Below, in pieces: positions 1-9,029 of a stretch of 64,000 bases of DNA. The stretch comes from Alphaproteobacteria bacterium (GTDB taxonomy: Bacteria; Pseudomonadota; Alphaproteobacteria; Caulobacterales; Caulobacteraceae). Positions within the stretch are counted from its first letter, which is position 1. Each line of letters opens with the position of its first letter. Location of the stretch: positions 186,001 to 250,000 of the forward strand of contig JAHJME010000012.1 of assembly GCA_018821435.1 (NCBI GenBank), in the 5' to 3' direction. The notes under the pieces were generated by a model. The model ran no database searches, had not been told where the DNA came from, and saw only the letters and a program-made list of their open reading frames with translations. The translations under genes were made by a program, and so were the position numbers.

Positions 1-699
1 GATCGGCCGGCCCAGGTCGACGTGGGCGAACACGGCCTTCAACTCATCGACCGACTTCAGCGTCCCATCGGCGTTCACGACCCGGTCGAAGGGGAGGTTG
101 AGCGCGCCGGGCATATGGCCTGAGCGCAGCGTGGCGCGGGGCTCCGGCGCCTGGCCCGTGAAGCGTCCGGCGGAGCGGGCGTCGACGATCTGAGCCGAAC
201 CGTCCGCCAGGATCCCGGTCACGGCGTCGAGGTCCCGCACCAGAGCGGGATCGGGTTGCGGCGCCACGGCCACTGGCAAAGGCGTCTGCACGTGGGTTTC
301 CAGCATCCGACCCTCGGCGCGCCAGGCCTTCAGCCCGCCATCCAAGACGAAGACCTTCGGGTAGCCCATCACCCGCAGCGTCCACCAGACGCGGGGCGCG
401 GAGTAGATGCCGTGGGCGTCGTAGACGACGATGGTGGCGTCGCGGCTCAGACCCAGCGCGCCGGCGGCTTCCGCGAAGGCCTGGGTCGTCGGCAGCATGT
501 GGGGCAGGTCGGTGTCGGGATCGGCGATGGCGTTGATGTCGAAGAACACCGCGCCGGGGACGTGGCCCGCCAAATAGCTGTCGCGGCCGTGGCCGGGCTG
601 GCCGACCAGGGGCAGGGTGGCGTCGACGATAAGGACCGCGGGGTCGCCCAGGCGCTCGGCGAGCCAGGCCGCCGAGACGAGGGGATTTATTCCAGCCAT
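1..699 (-). CDS. sseA: 3-mercaptopyruvate sulfurtransferase, 3' end cut by window edge
   Basis: Two-domain rhodanese of the SseA type, which moves sulfane sulfur from 3-mercaptopyruvate to thiol acceptors or cyanide. The N-terminal rhodanese domain contains GHVPGAVFFD and DAHGIYSAPRVWWTLRVMG, a pattern typical of SseA. The second domain starts near residue 155 with QIVDARSAGRF and continues with SGHMPGALNLPFDR. The frame is open to base 1, giving 233 visible residues; the active-site cysteine loop, near residue 238 in E. coli SseA, would lie just past the edge. The ATG at 697-699 lies inside the end of cysK (13-base overlap), so the two are probably co-transcribed and translationally coupled in a sulfur-metabolism pair. 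Confidence 0.88.
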   Translation of the reverse strand, partial: MAGINPLVSAAWLAERLGDPAVLIVDATLPLVGQPGHGRDSYLAGHVPGAVFFDINAIADPDTDLPHMLPTTQAFAEAAGALGLSRDATIVVYDAHGIYSAPRVWWTLRVMGYPKVFVLDGGLKAWRAEGRMLETHVQTPLPVAVAPQPDPALVRDLDAVTGILADGSAQIVDARSAGRFTGQAPEPRATLRSGHMPGALNLPFDRVVNADGTLKSVDELKAVFAHVDLGRPI

Positions 700-1688
700 G
701 ACGGGACCGGCAGGCCCTTCCCCCGCAGGAACGGCGGGTTGAAGATCTTCGACTGATAGCGCTGGCCGTGGTCGCACAGCACGGTGACGATGGTGTGGCC
801 CGGACCCAGGTCTTGGGCCATGCGGATGGCGCCGGCGACGTTGATGCCGGTCGAGCCGCCCATCACCAGGCCCTCGAACTCCATCAGGTCGAAGATCGCC
901 AGCAGCATCTCCTCGTCCGAGATCCGGTAGGCGTGGTCGATCTTGAGGTCCGTCAGGTTGGCGGTGATCCGGCCCTGGCCGATGCCTTCGCTGATCGACC
1001 CGCCCTCCGACTTCAAAGCGCCGTCGGTGTAGTAGCTGTAGAGCGCCGCGCCATGCGGGTCGGCCAGGCCGATCTTCACCTTCGGGTTCCGCGCGCGCAA
1101 CGCCTGGGCCACGCCGGCCAGGGTGCCGCCGGAGCCGACGGCGCTGATGAAGCCGTCGACCTTGCCGTCGGTCTGGGCCCAGATCTCCGGGCCGGTGCCC
1201 TGGACGTGGGCCTCCCGGTTGGCGACGTTGTCGAACTGATTGGCCCAGACCGCGCCGTTGGGCTCCTTCGCATCAAGTTCGGCCGCCAAGCGGCTGGAAT
1301 ATTTGATGTAGTTGTTCTCGTTGGCGTAGGGGACAGCGTCCACCTCGACCAGGTCCGCGCCGAACAGCCGGATGGCGTCCTTCTTCTCCTGGCTCTGGGT
1401 GCGGGGGATGACGATGGTGCATTTGTAGCCCAGCGCCTTGCCGACCATGGCCAGGCCGATGCCGGTGTTGCCTGCCGTGCCCTCGACGATCCGGCCGCCG
1501 GGCCGCAGTAGGCCTTTTTGCTCGGCGTCGCGGATGATGTAGAGCGCCGCCCGGTCCTTCACGGACTGGCCGGGGTTCATGAACTCAGCCTTGGCCAGTA
1601 TCTCGCAACCCGTCTGCTCGCTGGCGCGGCGCAGCCGCAGGAGCGGCGTGTCGCCGATGAGGTCCAGGATGGAAGACGCAATCTGCAT
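687..1688 (-). CDS. cysK: cysteine synthase A (PLP-dependent O-acetylserine sulfhydrylase)
   Basis: Makes L-cysteine from O-acetylserine and sulfide in the cytoplasm. The protein is 333 residues, close to family length. The PLP lysine is K44 in NPGQSVKDR. The substrate loop at residues 68-76 reads VEGTAGNTG rather than the common PTSGNTG, and the phosphate-binding glycine loop is SAVGSGGTLAG. The C-terminal part carries VLCDHGQRYQSKIF, as in alphaproteobacterial CysK. It starts with ATG at 1686-1688 and its end overlaps the sseA start, while cfa lies 45 bases upstream on the same strand, so the three may form one unit. A cystathionine beta-synthase role is less likely because there is no extra regulatory domain. 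Confidence 0.9.
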   Translation of the reverse strand: MQIASSILDLIGDTPLLRLRRASEQTGCEILAKAEFMNPGQSVKDRAALYIIRDAEQKGLLRPGGRIVEGTAGNTGIGLAMVGKALGYKCTIVIPRTQSQEKKDAIRLFGADLVEVDAVPYANENNYIKYSSRLAAELDAKEPNGAVWANQFDNVANREAHVQGTGPEIWAQTDGKVDGFISAVGSGGTLAGVAQALRARNPKVKIGLADPHGAALYSYYTDGALKSEGGSISEGIGQGRITANLTDLKIDHAYRISDEEMLLAIFDLMEFEGLVMGGSTGINVAGAIRMAQDLGPGHTIVTVLCDHGQRYQSKIFNPPFLRGKGLPVPSWLE

Positions 1689-1733
1689 GGCCGCCTACTT
1701 AAGGAAGGCAGGCGGCCTCGAACAGGGGGCCGG

Positions 1734-2948
1734 TCAAGCTTTGATGAGGCTGAGTTGGACCACGTCGGTGCGCTCGGTGCGGAACCCGGCCTCGCAGTAG
1801 CTGAGGTAGAACTTCCACAATTTCCGGAACCGCTCGTCGAAGCCCAGGTGGGTGATGTCGCCCCACGCCGCCTCGAACCGTCGGCCCCATTCGGCCAGGG
1901 TGTCGGCGTAGTGGACGCCGAACCGGGAGATCGGACCCCACGACAGGCCCGCGTCGTCCGTCACCTTCTTCAGGCGCGTCTCGGACGGCAGCATGCCGCC
2001 GGGGAAGATGTACTTCTGGATGAAGTCCGGGGTGCGCTTGTAGTGCTCGAAGTACTCCTCGCGGATCGTGATGATCTGCAGGCCGGCCTGTCCGCCGGGC
2101 TTCAAGCTATCGCGCACCTTGTCGAAATAAGTGGGCCAGTAGCGTTCGCCGACGGCCTCGAACATCTCGATGGAGGCCACGCGGTCGAAGCGGCCGGCGA
2201 CGTCGCGGTAGTCCACCAGCCGGATGTCGGCCCGCTCGTTCAGGCCCTCGCGGAACATCCGCTCCTTGGCGAACTTGAACTGTTCCTCGGAGATGGTGAT
2301 CGCGGTGACCTTGGCCCCCACGTCCTTGGCGGCGAACTCGGCGAAGCCGCCCCAGCCGCAGCCGATCTCAAGCACGTGGTGGTCGGGCGCCAGGGCCATG
2401 CTCTCGCACAGCGTTCGGTACTTGCGGTTCTGCGCCGCCGCCAGCGCCTCGCCCGGCTGCTCGAACCGGGCGGCCGAGTAGGTCATCGTGGAGTCCAGCC
2501 AACGCGAATAGAACGCGTTGCCCAGGTCGTAGTGGGCGTGGATGTTCTTCTTCGAGCCGGCGCGGCTGTTATTGCGGCGAAGCACGTGCTCCAGCACGTT
2601 CAGGGCCGCCATGAACGGATTGCCGAACGACACTTTCTCGAAGCGGGCGTAGTTCGAGGCCAGCACCTCCAGCAGCACCGACAGGTCGGGCGTGTCCCAC
2701 TCCCCGGCCATGTAACCTTCGCCGAAGCCGATGGTCCCGTTGGAAATGGTGCGCTTGATGAAATCGTAGTCGTGGACGATCAGCCGGGCCTCGGCGCCAG
2801 GCTCGACGCCCTCGAGACGGATCTCCCGGCCGTCCGGCAGCACGAAGGTCATCACACCCCACTGCCAGTTCCGGATGATCGTCTTCGCCGCCGTACGGAA
2901 CACCAGAGGCGTTCCAGAAAGGTCCGTCATTGCCGAACCTCTGACCAT
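1734..2948 (-). CDS. cfa: cyclopropane-fatty-acyl-phospholipid synthase family methyltransferase
   Basis: SAM-dependent enzyme that adds a methylene (or methyl) group to the double bond of membrane phospholipid acyl chains. It is 404 residues. The N-terminal lipid-binding region precedes the methyltransferase core with motif I LEIGCGWGGFAEFA; further family blocks are SIEMFEAVGERYWPTYF and KYIFPGGMLPSE. Two in-frame ATG codons, 2946-2948 and 2928-2930, each have GAGG seven bases upstream, so the start is ambiguous by six residues; the longer one is given. It diverges from kdsA. Related alphaproteobacterial proteins can make methylated rather than cyclopropane fatty acids, so the exact product is not settled. 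Confidence 0.88.
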   Translation of the reverse strand: MVRGSAMTDLSGTPLVFRTAAKTIIRNWQWGVMTFVLPDGREIRLEGVEPGAEARLIVHDYDFIKRTISNGTIGFGEGYMAGEWDTPDLSVLLEVLASNYARFEKVSFGNPFMAALNVLEHVLRRNNSRAGSKKNIHAHYDLGNAFYSRWLDSTMTYSAARFEQPGEALAAAQNRKYRTLCESMALAPDHHVLEIGCGWGGFAEFAAKDVGAKVTAITISEEQFKFAKERMFREGLNERADIRLVDYRDVAGRFDRVASIEMFEAVGERYWPTYFDKVRDSLKPGGQAGLQIITIREEYFEHYKRTPDFIQKYIFPGGMLPSETRLKKVTDDAGLSWGPISRFGVHYADTLAEWGRRFEAAWGDITHLGFDERFRKLWKFYLSYCEAGFRTERTDVVQLSLIKA

Positions 2949-2997
2949 TCGCGCACCTCATACCCACGCCGAGGATAATCACCGACGGCGGTCTGCC

Positions 2998-3026
2998 GCT
3001 ATCGGTCGTGGCACGTATACGGTCAA
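2998..3026 (-). promoter_or_regulatory. candidate promoter for cfa
   Basis: Read on the minus strand there is TTGACC, a 17-base spacer, then GATAGC, which fits a housekeeping promoter of the alphaproteobacterial type. It lies about 50 bases upstream of the longer cfa start in the 173-base gap between cfa and kdsA. Assignment is by eye only. Confidence 0.4.
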
Positions 3027-3121
3027 GACATCCATTGGGACGCGCCGTGAATGCACTTGAGATGATCGGCGGCTCGGGCGACTAGAGCCACGACCCGCTC
3101 CGCGCCCCCGCAAGGAAGACC

Positions 3122-3979
3122 ATGGCCGCCCTGACGCTCAATCGCTGGAACCTGTCGATCGGCGACGGCCAGCCCCTGGTGGTGATCGCCGGGCTGAACG
3201 TCTTCGAAGACCTGGACATGGCCATGGACGTCGGCCGCCAGCTCAAGGCGACCTGCGCCGACCTCGGCCTGCCGTATGTGTTCAAGGCCAGTTTCGACAA
3301 GGCCAACCGCTCCTCGATCACCAGCTATCGCGGTCCGGGGATGGTCGAGGGGCTGAAGATGCTGGCCGCCATCAAGGCCGAGCTGAACGTTCCGATCTGC
3401 ACCGACCTGCACGAGATCGACCAGGCCGAGCCGGTGGCCGCGGTCGCCGATCTGGTCCAGATTCCGGCCTTCCTGTGCCGCCAGACCGACTTCGTGGTCG
3501 CCACCGCCCGCGCCACGGCCGCCGCCGGCGGCTTGCTGCATGTGAAGAAGGGCCAGTTCCTCGCCCCCTGGGACGCCCGCGCCATCGTCGACAAGATCCG
3601 CGAAGCGACGCCGGGCCAGTCGCTGACCATCCTCTGCGAACGCGGCGTGTCGTTCGGCTACAACAATCTGGTCGTCGACATGCTGGGCATCGAGCGGATG
3701 AAGGAACTGGGCGTGCCCGTGACCATCGACGCCACCCACGCCGTCCAACTTCCCGGCGCGGACCCCCGCGGTAACAGCGTCGCGACGGGTGGTCGCCGGG
3801 ACGGCGTGCCGGTGATTGCCCGCGCGGCCGTGGCGGCCGGGGCCGACGGCGTGTTCCTGGAGTTCCACCCGGACCCCGACCGCGCCCTCTGCGACGGCCC
3901 CAGCGCCCTCCCGCTGACCGACGCCGCAGCACTGCTGACGCAGCTGAAGGCGATCCACGGCGCCATCCGCGCGGCTTGA
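3122..3979 (+). CDS. kdsA: 3-deoxy-D-manno-octulosonate 8-phosphate synthase (KDO8P synthase)
   Basis: Condenses phosphoenolpyruvate with arabinose 5-phosphate to give KDO 8-phosphate for the lipopolysaccharide inner core. The 285-residue protein carries YVFKASFDKANRSS, SYRGPG, TDLHE, PAFLCRQTDF and HPDPDRALCDGPSALPL, all diagnostic. Residue 26 is Asn in AGLNVFED, where metal-dependent class II enzymes have Cys, so this looks like the metal-independent class I type known from E. coli. A ribosome site AAGGAAG lies 6 bases before the ATG. It heads the run kdsA-hldE-hldD, all LPS inner-core genes on the same strand. Confidence 0.95.
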   Translation: MAALTLNRWNLSIGDGQPLVVIAGLNVFEDLDMAMDVGRQLKATCADLGLPYVFKASFDKANRSSITSYRGPGMVEGLKMLAAIKAELNVPICTDLHEIDQAEPVAAVADLVQIPAFLCRQTDFVVATARATAAAGGLLHVKKGQFLAPWDARAIVDKIREATPGQSLTILCERGVSFGYNNLVVDMLGIERMKELGVPVTIDATHAVQLPGADPRGNSVATGGRRDGVPVIARAAVAAGADGVFLEFHPDPDRALCDGPSALPLTDAAALLTQLKAIHGAIRAA

Positions 3980-4012
3980 CCGCTTCGCCAACGCGCCGCA
4001 CACGCTAGCGCC

Positions 4013-5491
4013 ATGGATTTGGCCGCCCTCCAGAGCCTGCTCGGCGAACTTCCCGGCAAGCGCGTCTGCTGCGTTGGCGACCTGATGGTCGACCGCTTCG
4101 TTTACGGCACGGTGAGCCGCGTCTCGCCAGAGGCGCCGATCCCGGTGCTGGCCCGCTCGCGCGAGCTGAAAATGCTGGGCGGGGCCGGCAACGTCGCCCG
4201 CAACATCGCCGCCCTGGGCGGATCGGTGGCCCTGGTGGGTCTGATCGGCGGCGACGGCGAGGGCCATGAGGCTTCACGGCTGGTGGGCGAGGAAGAGCCG
4301 GCCATCGAGGGCTATCTGGTCACCGACGCCGGCCGGCCGACCACGCTCAAGACCCGCTTCGTCTCCGGCGGCCAGCAACTGCTGCGGGTGGACCTGGAAG
4401 AGAGCCGGGCGGTCTCCGGCGAGGTCGAGCAGCGGCTGATCCGGACGCTCAGGGATGCGGCCCGAGGCGCGGGCGTCATCCTCATGTCGGACTACGGCAA
4501 GGGCGTGATCACCGACGCGGTGATCGCCGCGGCCCACGAGGTCGCCGCCGACACCGGCGCCAAGGTGATCGTCGATTCCAAGGCCCGCTCGTTCGCCCGC
4601 TACGGCGACATCGACCTGGTAAAGCCCAACGCCGCCGAGTTGGGCTATGCCACCGACCTGCCGACCGAGACCGACGCGGAACTGGAAGCGGCGATCGCGC
4701 GGGCGCTGGAGCTGTGGTCCACCAAGGGCGTCTTGGTCACCCGCGCCGCCAAGGGCGTGTCGCTGGGCCAGCGCGGCCAACCGGTCCGGCACTTCCGCAC
4801 CGTACCGCGCGAAGTCTTCGACGCCTCGGGCGCCGGCGACACGGCGCTGGCCGCCCTGGGCCTGTCCATCGCGGCCGGCGTGGACATCGAGACCGCCATC
4901 GCCTTCGCCCAGCTCGCCTCCGGCGTCGCGGTGGGCAAGGCCGGTACGGCCACCGTCGGGCCCGACGAACTGATGGAAGCCGTCCTGTCGGCGCACACCG
5001 CCCTGATCGACGGCAAGGTCGCCACGCCGCAGCGGATGGTCGAGGAGGTCGCCCGCTGGCGCGCGCAGGGCCTGAAGGTCGGGTTCACGAACGGCTGCTT
5101 CGATATCCTGCACAAGGGCCACGTGGCCTACCTGGCCCAGGCCCGGACCTGGTGTGACCGGCTGATCGTCGGCGTGAACTCGGACGGTTCGGTGCGCGCG
5201 CTGAAGGGGGAGGGCCGCCCGGTCAACGACCTGGAGAGCCGCGCCCTGGTGCTGGCCAGCCTGCGCAGCGTCGATCTGGTCGCCCCCTTCGAAGATGACA
5301 CGCCGCTCAAGCTGATCCAGGCGGCCCGGCCCGATGTGCTGATCAAGGGCGCGGACTATTCCGAGGACCAAGTGGTCGGCGGCGACCTCGTGAAGTCCTG
5401 GGGCGGCGAGGTGAAGCTGGCCGAGATCGTCGACGGCTATTCGACCTCGGCGGCCATCGCCCGGATCGCCAGGAAGGAAGCCAAGCAATGA
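4013..5491 (+). CDS. hldE: bifunctional heptose 7-phosphate kinase / heptose 1-phosphate adenylyltransferase
   Basis: Carries out two steps of ADP-heptose synthesis for the LPS inner core: phosphorylation of D-glycero-D-manno-heptose 7-phosphate and adenylylation of heptose 1-phosphate. Residues 1 to about 320 form a PfkB/ribokinase domain with GGAGNVARNIAALGG near the N-terminus and the signature DASGAGDTALAALG holding the catalytic Asp. Residues from about 355 form a nucleotidyltransferase domain with FTNGCFDILHKGH (the HxGH motif) and GVNSDGSVRALKG. At 492 residues both halves are complete. The stop overlaps the hldD start by four bases (ATGA), which suggests translational coupling. Confidence 0.95.
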   Translation: MDLAALQSLLGELPGKRVCCVGDLMVDRFVYGTVSRVSPEAPIPVLARSRELKMLGGAGNVARNIAALGGSVALVGLIGGDGEGHEASRLVGEEEPAIEGYLVTDAGRPTTLKTRFVSGGQQLLRVDLEESRAVSGEVEQRLIRTLRDAARGAGVILMSDYGKGVITDAVIAAAHEVAADTGAKVIVDSKARSFARYGDIDLVKPNAAELGYATDLPTETDAELEAAIARALELWSTKGVLVTRAAKGVSLGQRGQPVRHFRTVPREVFDASGAGDTALAALGLSIAAGVDIETAIAFAQLASGVAVGKAGTATVGPDELMEAVLSAHTALIDGKVATPQRMVEEVARWRAQGLKVGFTNGCFDILHKGHVAYLAQARTWCDRLIVGVNSDGSVRALKGEGRPVNDLESRALVLASLRSVDLVAPFEDDTPLKLIQAARPDVLIKGADYSEDQVVGGDLVKSWGGEVKLAEIVDGYSTSAAIARIARKEAKQ

Positions 5492-6489
5492 CCCGCAAGA
5501 TCGTCTTCGTCACCGGCGGCGCGGGCTTCATCGGCTCAAACATCGTGGCCAAGCTGGCCGAGGATCGCGACCTGGATGTCGTGGTCTGCGATCGCCTGCG
5601 CGAAGCCGACCTGGGCAAGTGGCGCAACATCGCCAAGGCGCCGATCGGCGACTTCGTGGCGCCCGAGGACATGTTCGACTGGCTGGAGAAGCGCTGGCGC
5701 GACATCGAGCTGGTGGTCCACATGGCCGCCGTCTCGTCGACCACCGAGCCCGACGCGGACAAGATCGTCCATTCGAACTTCACGCTCAGCCGCGACCTGT
5801 TCCGCTGGTGCGCGGATCGGCAGCGCCGGATGGTCTACGCCTCGTCGGCGGCCACCTACGGCGCCGGCGAGCACGGCTTCGACGACGACAACGATTATGA
5901 AGCGCTGGCGGCCCTGCGGCCTCTGAACACCTATGGCTGGTCCAAGGCGCTGTTCGACCTTTTCGCGGCGCGTCAGGCGGCGCGCGACTATGCCCCGCCG
6001 CAGTGGGTCGGCCTGAAGTTCTTCAACGTCTACGGCCCCAACGAAGAGCATAAGCACGCGATGAAGTCCGTGGCCTCGCAGATCTGGCCCAAGGTCCGCG
6101 AGGGCCAGACGGTCCAGCTCTTCAAGAGCTACCGCAAGGACGTGCCGGACGGCGGCCAGAGCCGCGACTTCGTCTATGTGCGCGACGTGGCCGACGTGAC
6201 CCGCTGGCTGTTCGAGAACCCGCAGGTGAACGGCGTCTACAACCTGGGCTCGGGCAAGGCGCGTTCGTTCGAGGACATGGCGCGGCAGGTGTTCGCGGCC
6301 GCCGGCAAGACCGCCCAGATCGAATACACGCCGATGCCCCCGGCGATCCGCGACAAGTACCAGTACTTCACCGAGGCGAAGATGGAGCGGCTGGCCGCGG
6401 CCGGCTACGCTCAGCCGCTGACGTCGCTGGAGGATGGGATCGGCGACTACGTCGGTCGGTTCCTGAGCCAGCCAGACCCCTACCGCTAG
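5488..6489 (+). CDS. hldD: ADP-L-glycero-D-manno-heptose 6-epimerase
   Basis: Last enzyme of ADP-heptose synthesis: it epimerises C6 of ADP-D-glycero-D-manno-heptose. It is an extended SDR of 333 residues with the Rossmann motif GGAGFIGSN at the N-terminus, YASSAATYGAG in the middle and the catalytic pair Y149/K153 in TYGWSK. The blocks KFFNVYGPNEEHK and SRDFVYVRDVADV are typical of HldD. It follows hldE with an ATGA overlap and precedes the DUF3089 gene by two bases, so all belong to one transcript with kdsA. Confidence 0.94.
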   Translation: MTRKIVFVTGGAGFIGSNIVAKLAEDRDLDVVVCDRLREADLGKWRNIAKAPIGDFVAPEDMFDWLEKRWRDIELVVHMAAVSSTTEPDADKIVHSNFTLSRDLFRWCADRQRRMVYASSAATYGAGEHGFDDDNDYEALAALRPLNTYGWSKALFDLFAARQAARDYAPPQWVGLKFFNVYGPNEEHKHAMKSVASQIWPKVREGQTVQLFKSYRKDVPDGGQSRDFVYVRDVADVTRWLFENPQVNGVYNLGSGKARSFEDMARQVFAAAGKTAQIEYTPMPPAIRDKYQYFTEAKMERLAAAGYAQPLTSLEDGIGDYVGRFLSQPDPYR

Positions 6490-6491
6490 CC

Positions 6492-7586
6492 ATGTCCGAG
6501 CCGCCGGCCCCACGACGTACGCGGTGGTGGCTGGCCAGCCTGATGGGTGCCGCCCTGGTGCTGGCGCTGGGCGTGGTGATCTTCTGGGGCGACCTGGTCT
6601 CCACCGCCCTGGATCCGAAGGTCCCGTTCCAGACCTACGACCCGCCGCCGGGACCGGACTATTCCACCTCGGCGGCCTGGTACCTACGGCCGAAGCCGGG
6701 CAGCCTGCTGGCCGCCGACGTCTTCTTCGTCGCGCCGACCACCTATGATGGCGGCCGCAACTGGAACGCCAAGCTGAACGCGCGCAAGGCCAACCGGCAG
6801 TTCCAAGAGGTCATGGCGCCCAACTATGTCGGCCCGTTCGTCAGCGTCGGCCGGGTGTTCGCGCCGCGCTATCGCCAGGCCAGCCTCTACAGCCTGACAA
6901 CCCTGCGCGAGGACGCCCGCGAAGCCCGGCAATTCGCCTATGGCGACGTGCGCGACGCCTTCCGCTGGTACATCGACCAGGACAACGGCGGCCGGCCCTT
7001 CGTCATCGTCGGGGTAGAGCAGGGCGGCACCCTGGCCTCGCGCCTGCTGGCCGACGAGATCGCCCGCGATCCGGTGCTGCAGAGCCGGCTTGTCGCCGCC
7101 TATCTGATCGACACCGTGGTTCCCGCGGACGCCCCGCCGATCGCGCCGTGCGTCCAGAGCGGGCAGGCGGGCTGTCTGGCCGCCTGGGCGCGGGTCTATG
7201 ACGGCGACTTCGATGCGCCCAAGCATCTGCTGGAACGCGCACTGGTGTGGAACGAGCACGGCGAGCTGGCCAATCTGGCCCCCCGCCCTGCGCTTTGCTT
7301 CAACCCGTTGCTGGGCGCCGTGACCGACCAGCCCGCGCCGGCGCGCCTGCACCTGGGCGCGGCCAACGCCACTGGCCTGGAGTGGGGCGCGCGGCCCGCG
7401 TTCATGGCGCGGCAGGTGGCGGCCCGTTGCGCGGGCGGCGTGCTGGTGGTGACCCGGCCGAAGTCCGCGGCGCTGAAGCAGGGCGGGGACTGGGCCGACC
7501 GTCAGAAGGTTCCGGGGTTCAACCTGTTCTACGCCGACATCGAGGCCGACGCGAAAGAGCGGCTGGCGGCCTGGCAGGCGCGGTGA
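6492..7586 (+). CDS. DUF3089 alpha/beta-hydrolase-like protein, probable membrane anchor, nucleophile apparently lost
   Basis: 364 residues. One hydrophobic segment near residues 13-33 (WLASLMGAALVLALGVVIF) suggests a signal anchor with the rest in the periplasm. The body resembles DUF3089: DVFFVAPTTYDGG, then a lipase-like strand followed by FVIVGVEQGG at residues 170-179. In the relatives I know of, this elbow reads GHSQG with a serine nucleophile; here residue 176 is Glu, so classical serine hydrolysis looks lost. It sits two bases after hldD in the LPS operon, so a role in envelope biology is a reasonable guess, but no substrate can be named. Confidence 0.7.
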   Translation: MSEPPAPRRTRWWLASLMGAALVLALGVVIFWGDLVSTALDPKVPFQTYDPPPGPDYSTSAAWYLRPKPGSLLAADVFFVAPTTYDGGRNWNAKLNARKANRQFQEVMAPNYVGPFVSVGRVFAPRYRQASLYSLTTLREDAREARQFAYGDVRDAFRWYIDQDNGGRPFVIVGVEQGGTLASRLLADEIARDPVLQSRLVAAYLIDTVVPADAPPIAPCVQSGQAGCLAAWARVYDGDFDAPKHLLERALVWNEHGELANLAPRPALCFNPLLGAVTDQPAPARLHLGAANATGLEWGARPAFMARQVAARCAGGVLVVTRPKSAALKQGGDWADRQKVPGFNLFYADIEADAKERLAAWQAR

Positions 7587-7619
7587 GTAAGGTCGTTCCC
7601 AACAACTAGGGAGGACGCC

Positions 7620-8615
7620 ATGACCAATCGCCAGATCGTGCTGGACCGGCTGCCGCAAGGCGACAAGCTGGCCGCCGACCACTTCGCGCTGAACGCGGGC
7701 GAGCGTCCGACGCCGGGCGACGGCGAGGTGCTGTTGAAGACCCGCTACATCTCGCTGGACGCCGCCAACCGCGCCTGGATGCAGGGCGCGACCTATCGCG
7801 CGGCGCTGGGCGCGGGCCAGGTGATGGCGGGCGGGGGGCTCTCCGAGGTGGTTGAATCCAACGTGCCCCACCTGAAGGCCGGGGACCTCGTGTTCGCCGA
7901 CACGGGCTGGCAGGAATACGCCGCCTTGCCGGGCAGGAGCCTGCGCAAGCTGCGGGACCTGAAGCCTATGACCCACCTGTTGAGCGTCTACGGCGTCGCC
8001 GGGCTGACCGCCTATTTCGGCCTGTTGGAATGCGGACGGCCCAAGGCCGGCGAAACCGTGGTGGTCTCGGCGGCGGCAGGCTCGGTCGGCTCCATCGTCG
8101 GCCAGATCGCCAAGTTGAAGGGGTGCCGGGTCGTCGGCATCGCCGGCGGGGCCGAGAAGGGCCAGTGGCTGGTGGACGAGCTCGGGTTCGACGCGGCGGT
8201 CGACTACAAGTCTCCGGAGTTCAAGCGGCTGCTGCGCGCGGCGGTCCCGGATGGCATCGACGTCTATTTCGACAACGTCGGCGGCAATGTCTTCGAGGCG
8301 TGTCTGTTCGCCATGAAAAACCACGGCCGCATCGCCTGCTGCGGCGCAGTCTCGCAGTACGACGGCGCGGCGCCGCCGCATGGGCCGCGCGGCGTGCCGG
8401 GCCTTATCGTCACCAAGCGGCTGACCCTCACCGGCTTCGTGGTGATGGATTTCGCCGACAAGAATGACAAGGCCCTGGCCGACCTCCAGGCCTGGGTCGC
8501 CTCGGGCCAGATCAAGGTGCAGGAAGACGTGATCGACGGGCTGGAGAACCTGCCCCAGGCGCTGATCGGCCTGCTGGCCGGCGAGAACCGGGGCAAGCGG
8601 ATGGTTCGGGTCTAG
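7620..8615 (+). CDS. NADP-dependent oxidoreductase, zinc-independent MDR family (CurA/leukotriene B4 dehydrogenase-like)
   Basis: 331 residues with a GroES-like N-terminal half and a nucleotide-binding half containing VVVSAAAGSVGSIVGQIAKLKGCRVVGIAGG. DVYFDNVGG and HGRIACCGAVSQYDG are typical of the CurA/PTGR class that reduces the double bond of alpha,beta-unsaturated ketones using NADPH. The zinc-ligand cysteines of classical alcohol dehydrogenases are absent. GGGAGG before the ATG is a good ribosome site. Its TAG stop shares four bases with the stop of the convergent YCII gene. The substrate is unknown. Confidence 0.85.
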   Translation: MTNRQIVLDRLPQGDKLAADHFALNAGERPTPGDGEVLLKTRYISLDAANRAWMQGATYRAALGAGQVMAGGGLSEVVESNVPHLKAGDLVFADTGWQEYAALPGRSLRKLRDLKPMTHLLSVYGVAGLTAYFGLLECGRPKAGETVVVSAAAGSVGSIVGQIAKLKGCRVVGIAGGAEKGQWLVDELGFDAAVDYKSPEFKRLLRAAVPDGIDVYFDNVGGNVFEACLFAMKNHGRIACCGAVSQYDGAAPPHGPRGVPGLIVTKRLTLTGFVVMDFADKNDKALADLQAWVASGQIKVQEDVIDGLENLPQALIGLLAGENRGKRMVRV

Positions 8616-8962
8616 CCGAAGTCCAGTTCCGGCCGCACCTCGATGGCGCCATGGCGGGCCATGGGGATGCGCTCGGCGATGCGGCGGGCTTCGTCCTCGT
8701 CGGCCGCTTCGATGAAGATGAAGCCACAGAGCACTTCCTTGGTCTCGGCGAACGGCCCGTCGGTGACGATCGGCTTGCCGCGCCGCACCCGAATGGTCCG
8801 GGCGGTCTTCACGCTCTGCAGCGCCGAGGCGGCGAGGAAGTGGCCCTGGGCCTGGAGCTCGTCGTCATAGGCGAGGGAGTCGCGATCCAGGTCCGACCTC
8901 TCGGTCGGGCTCAAGCCCGCGAGGGCGTTGGGTTCGGCGTAGACGAGGCAGATGAACTTCAT
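8612..8962 (-). CDS. YCII-family protein
   Basis: 116-residue protein of the YCII fold (MKFICLVYAEPNAL, then TDGPFAETKEVLCGFIFIEAADEDEA near residues 66-91). Proteins of this type are often encoded beside ECF sigma factors and sometimes termed DGPF-domain proteins after the DGPF motif seen here; the enzymatic role is not established. No sigma factor gene is adjacent. The frame stays open 47 codons further upstream, but the ATG at 8960-8962 is preceded by AAAGGAG at a good distance and the extension does not look like protein. It converges on the MDR reductase gene with shared stop bases. Confidence 0.85.
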   Translation of the reverse strand: MKFICLVYAEPNALAGLSPTERSDLDRDSLAYDDELQAQGHFLAASALQSVKTARTIRVRRGKPIVTDGPFAETKEVLCGFIFIEAADEDEARRIAERIPMARHGAIEVRPELDFG

Positions 8963-9029
8963 GGGGCGGCTCCTTTCAGCCTGGGTTCCGCCAAAGGTCG
9001 AACGGACCCGTGCCGATCCGACATTTTCG

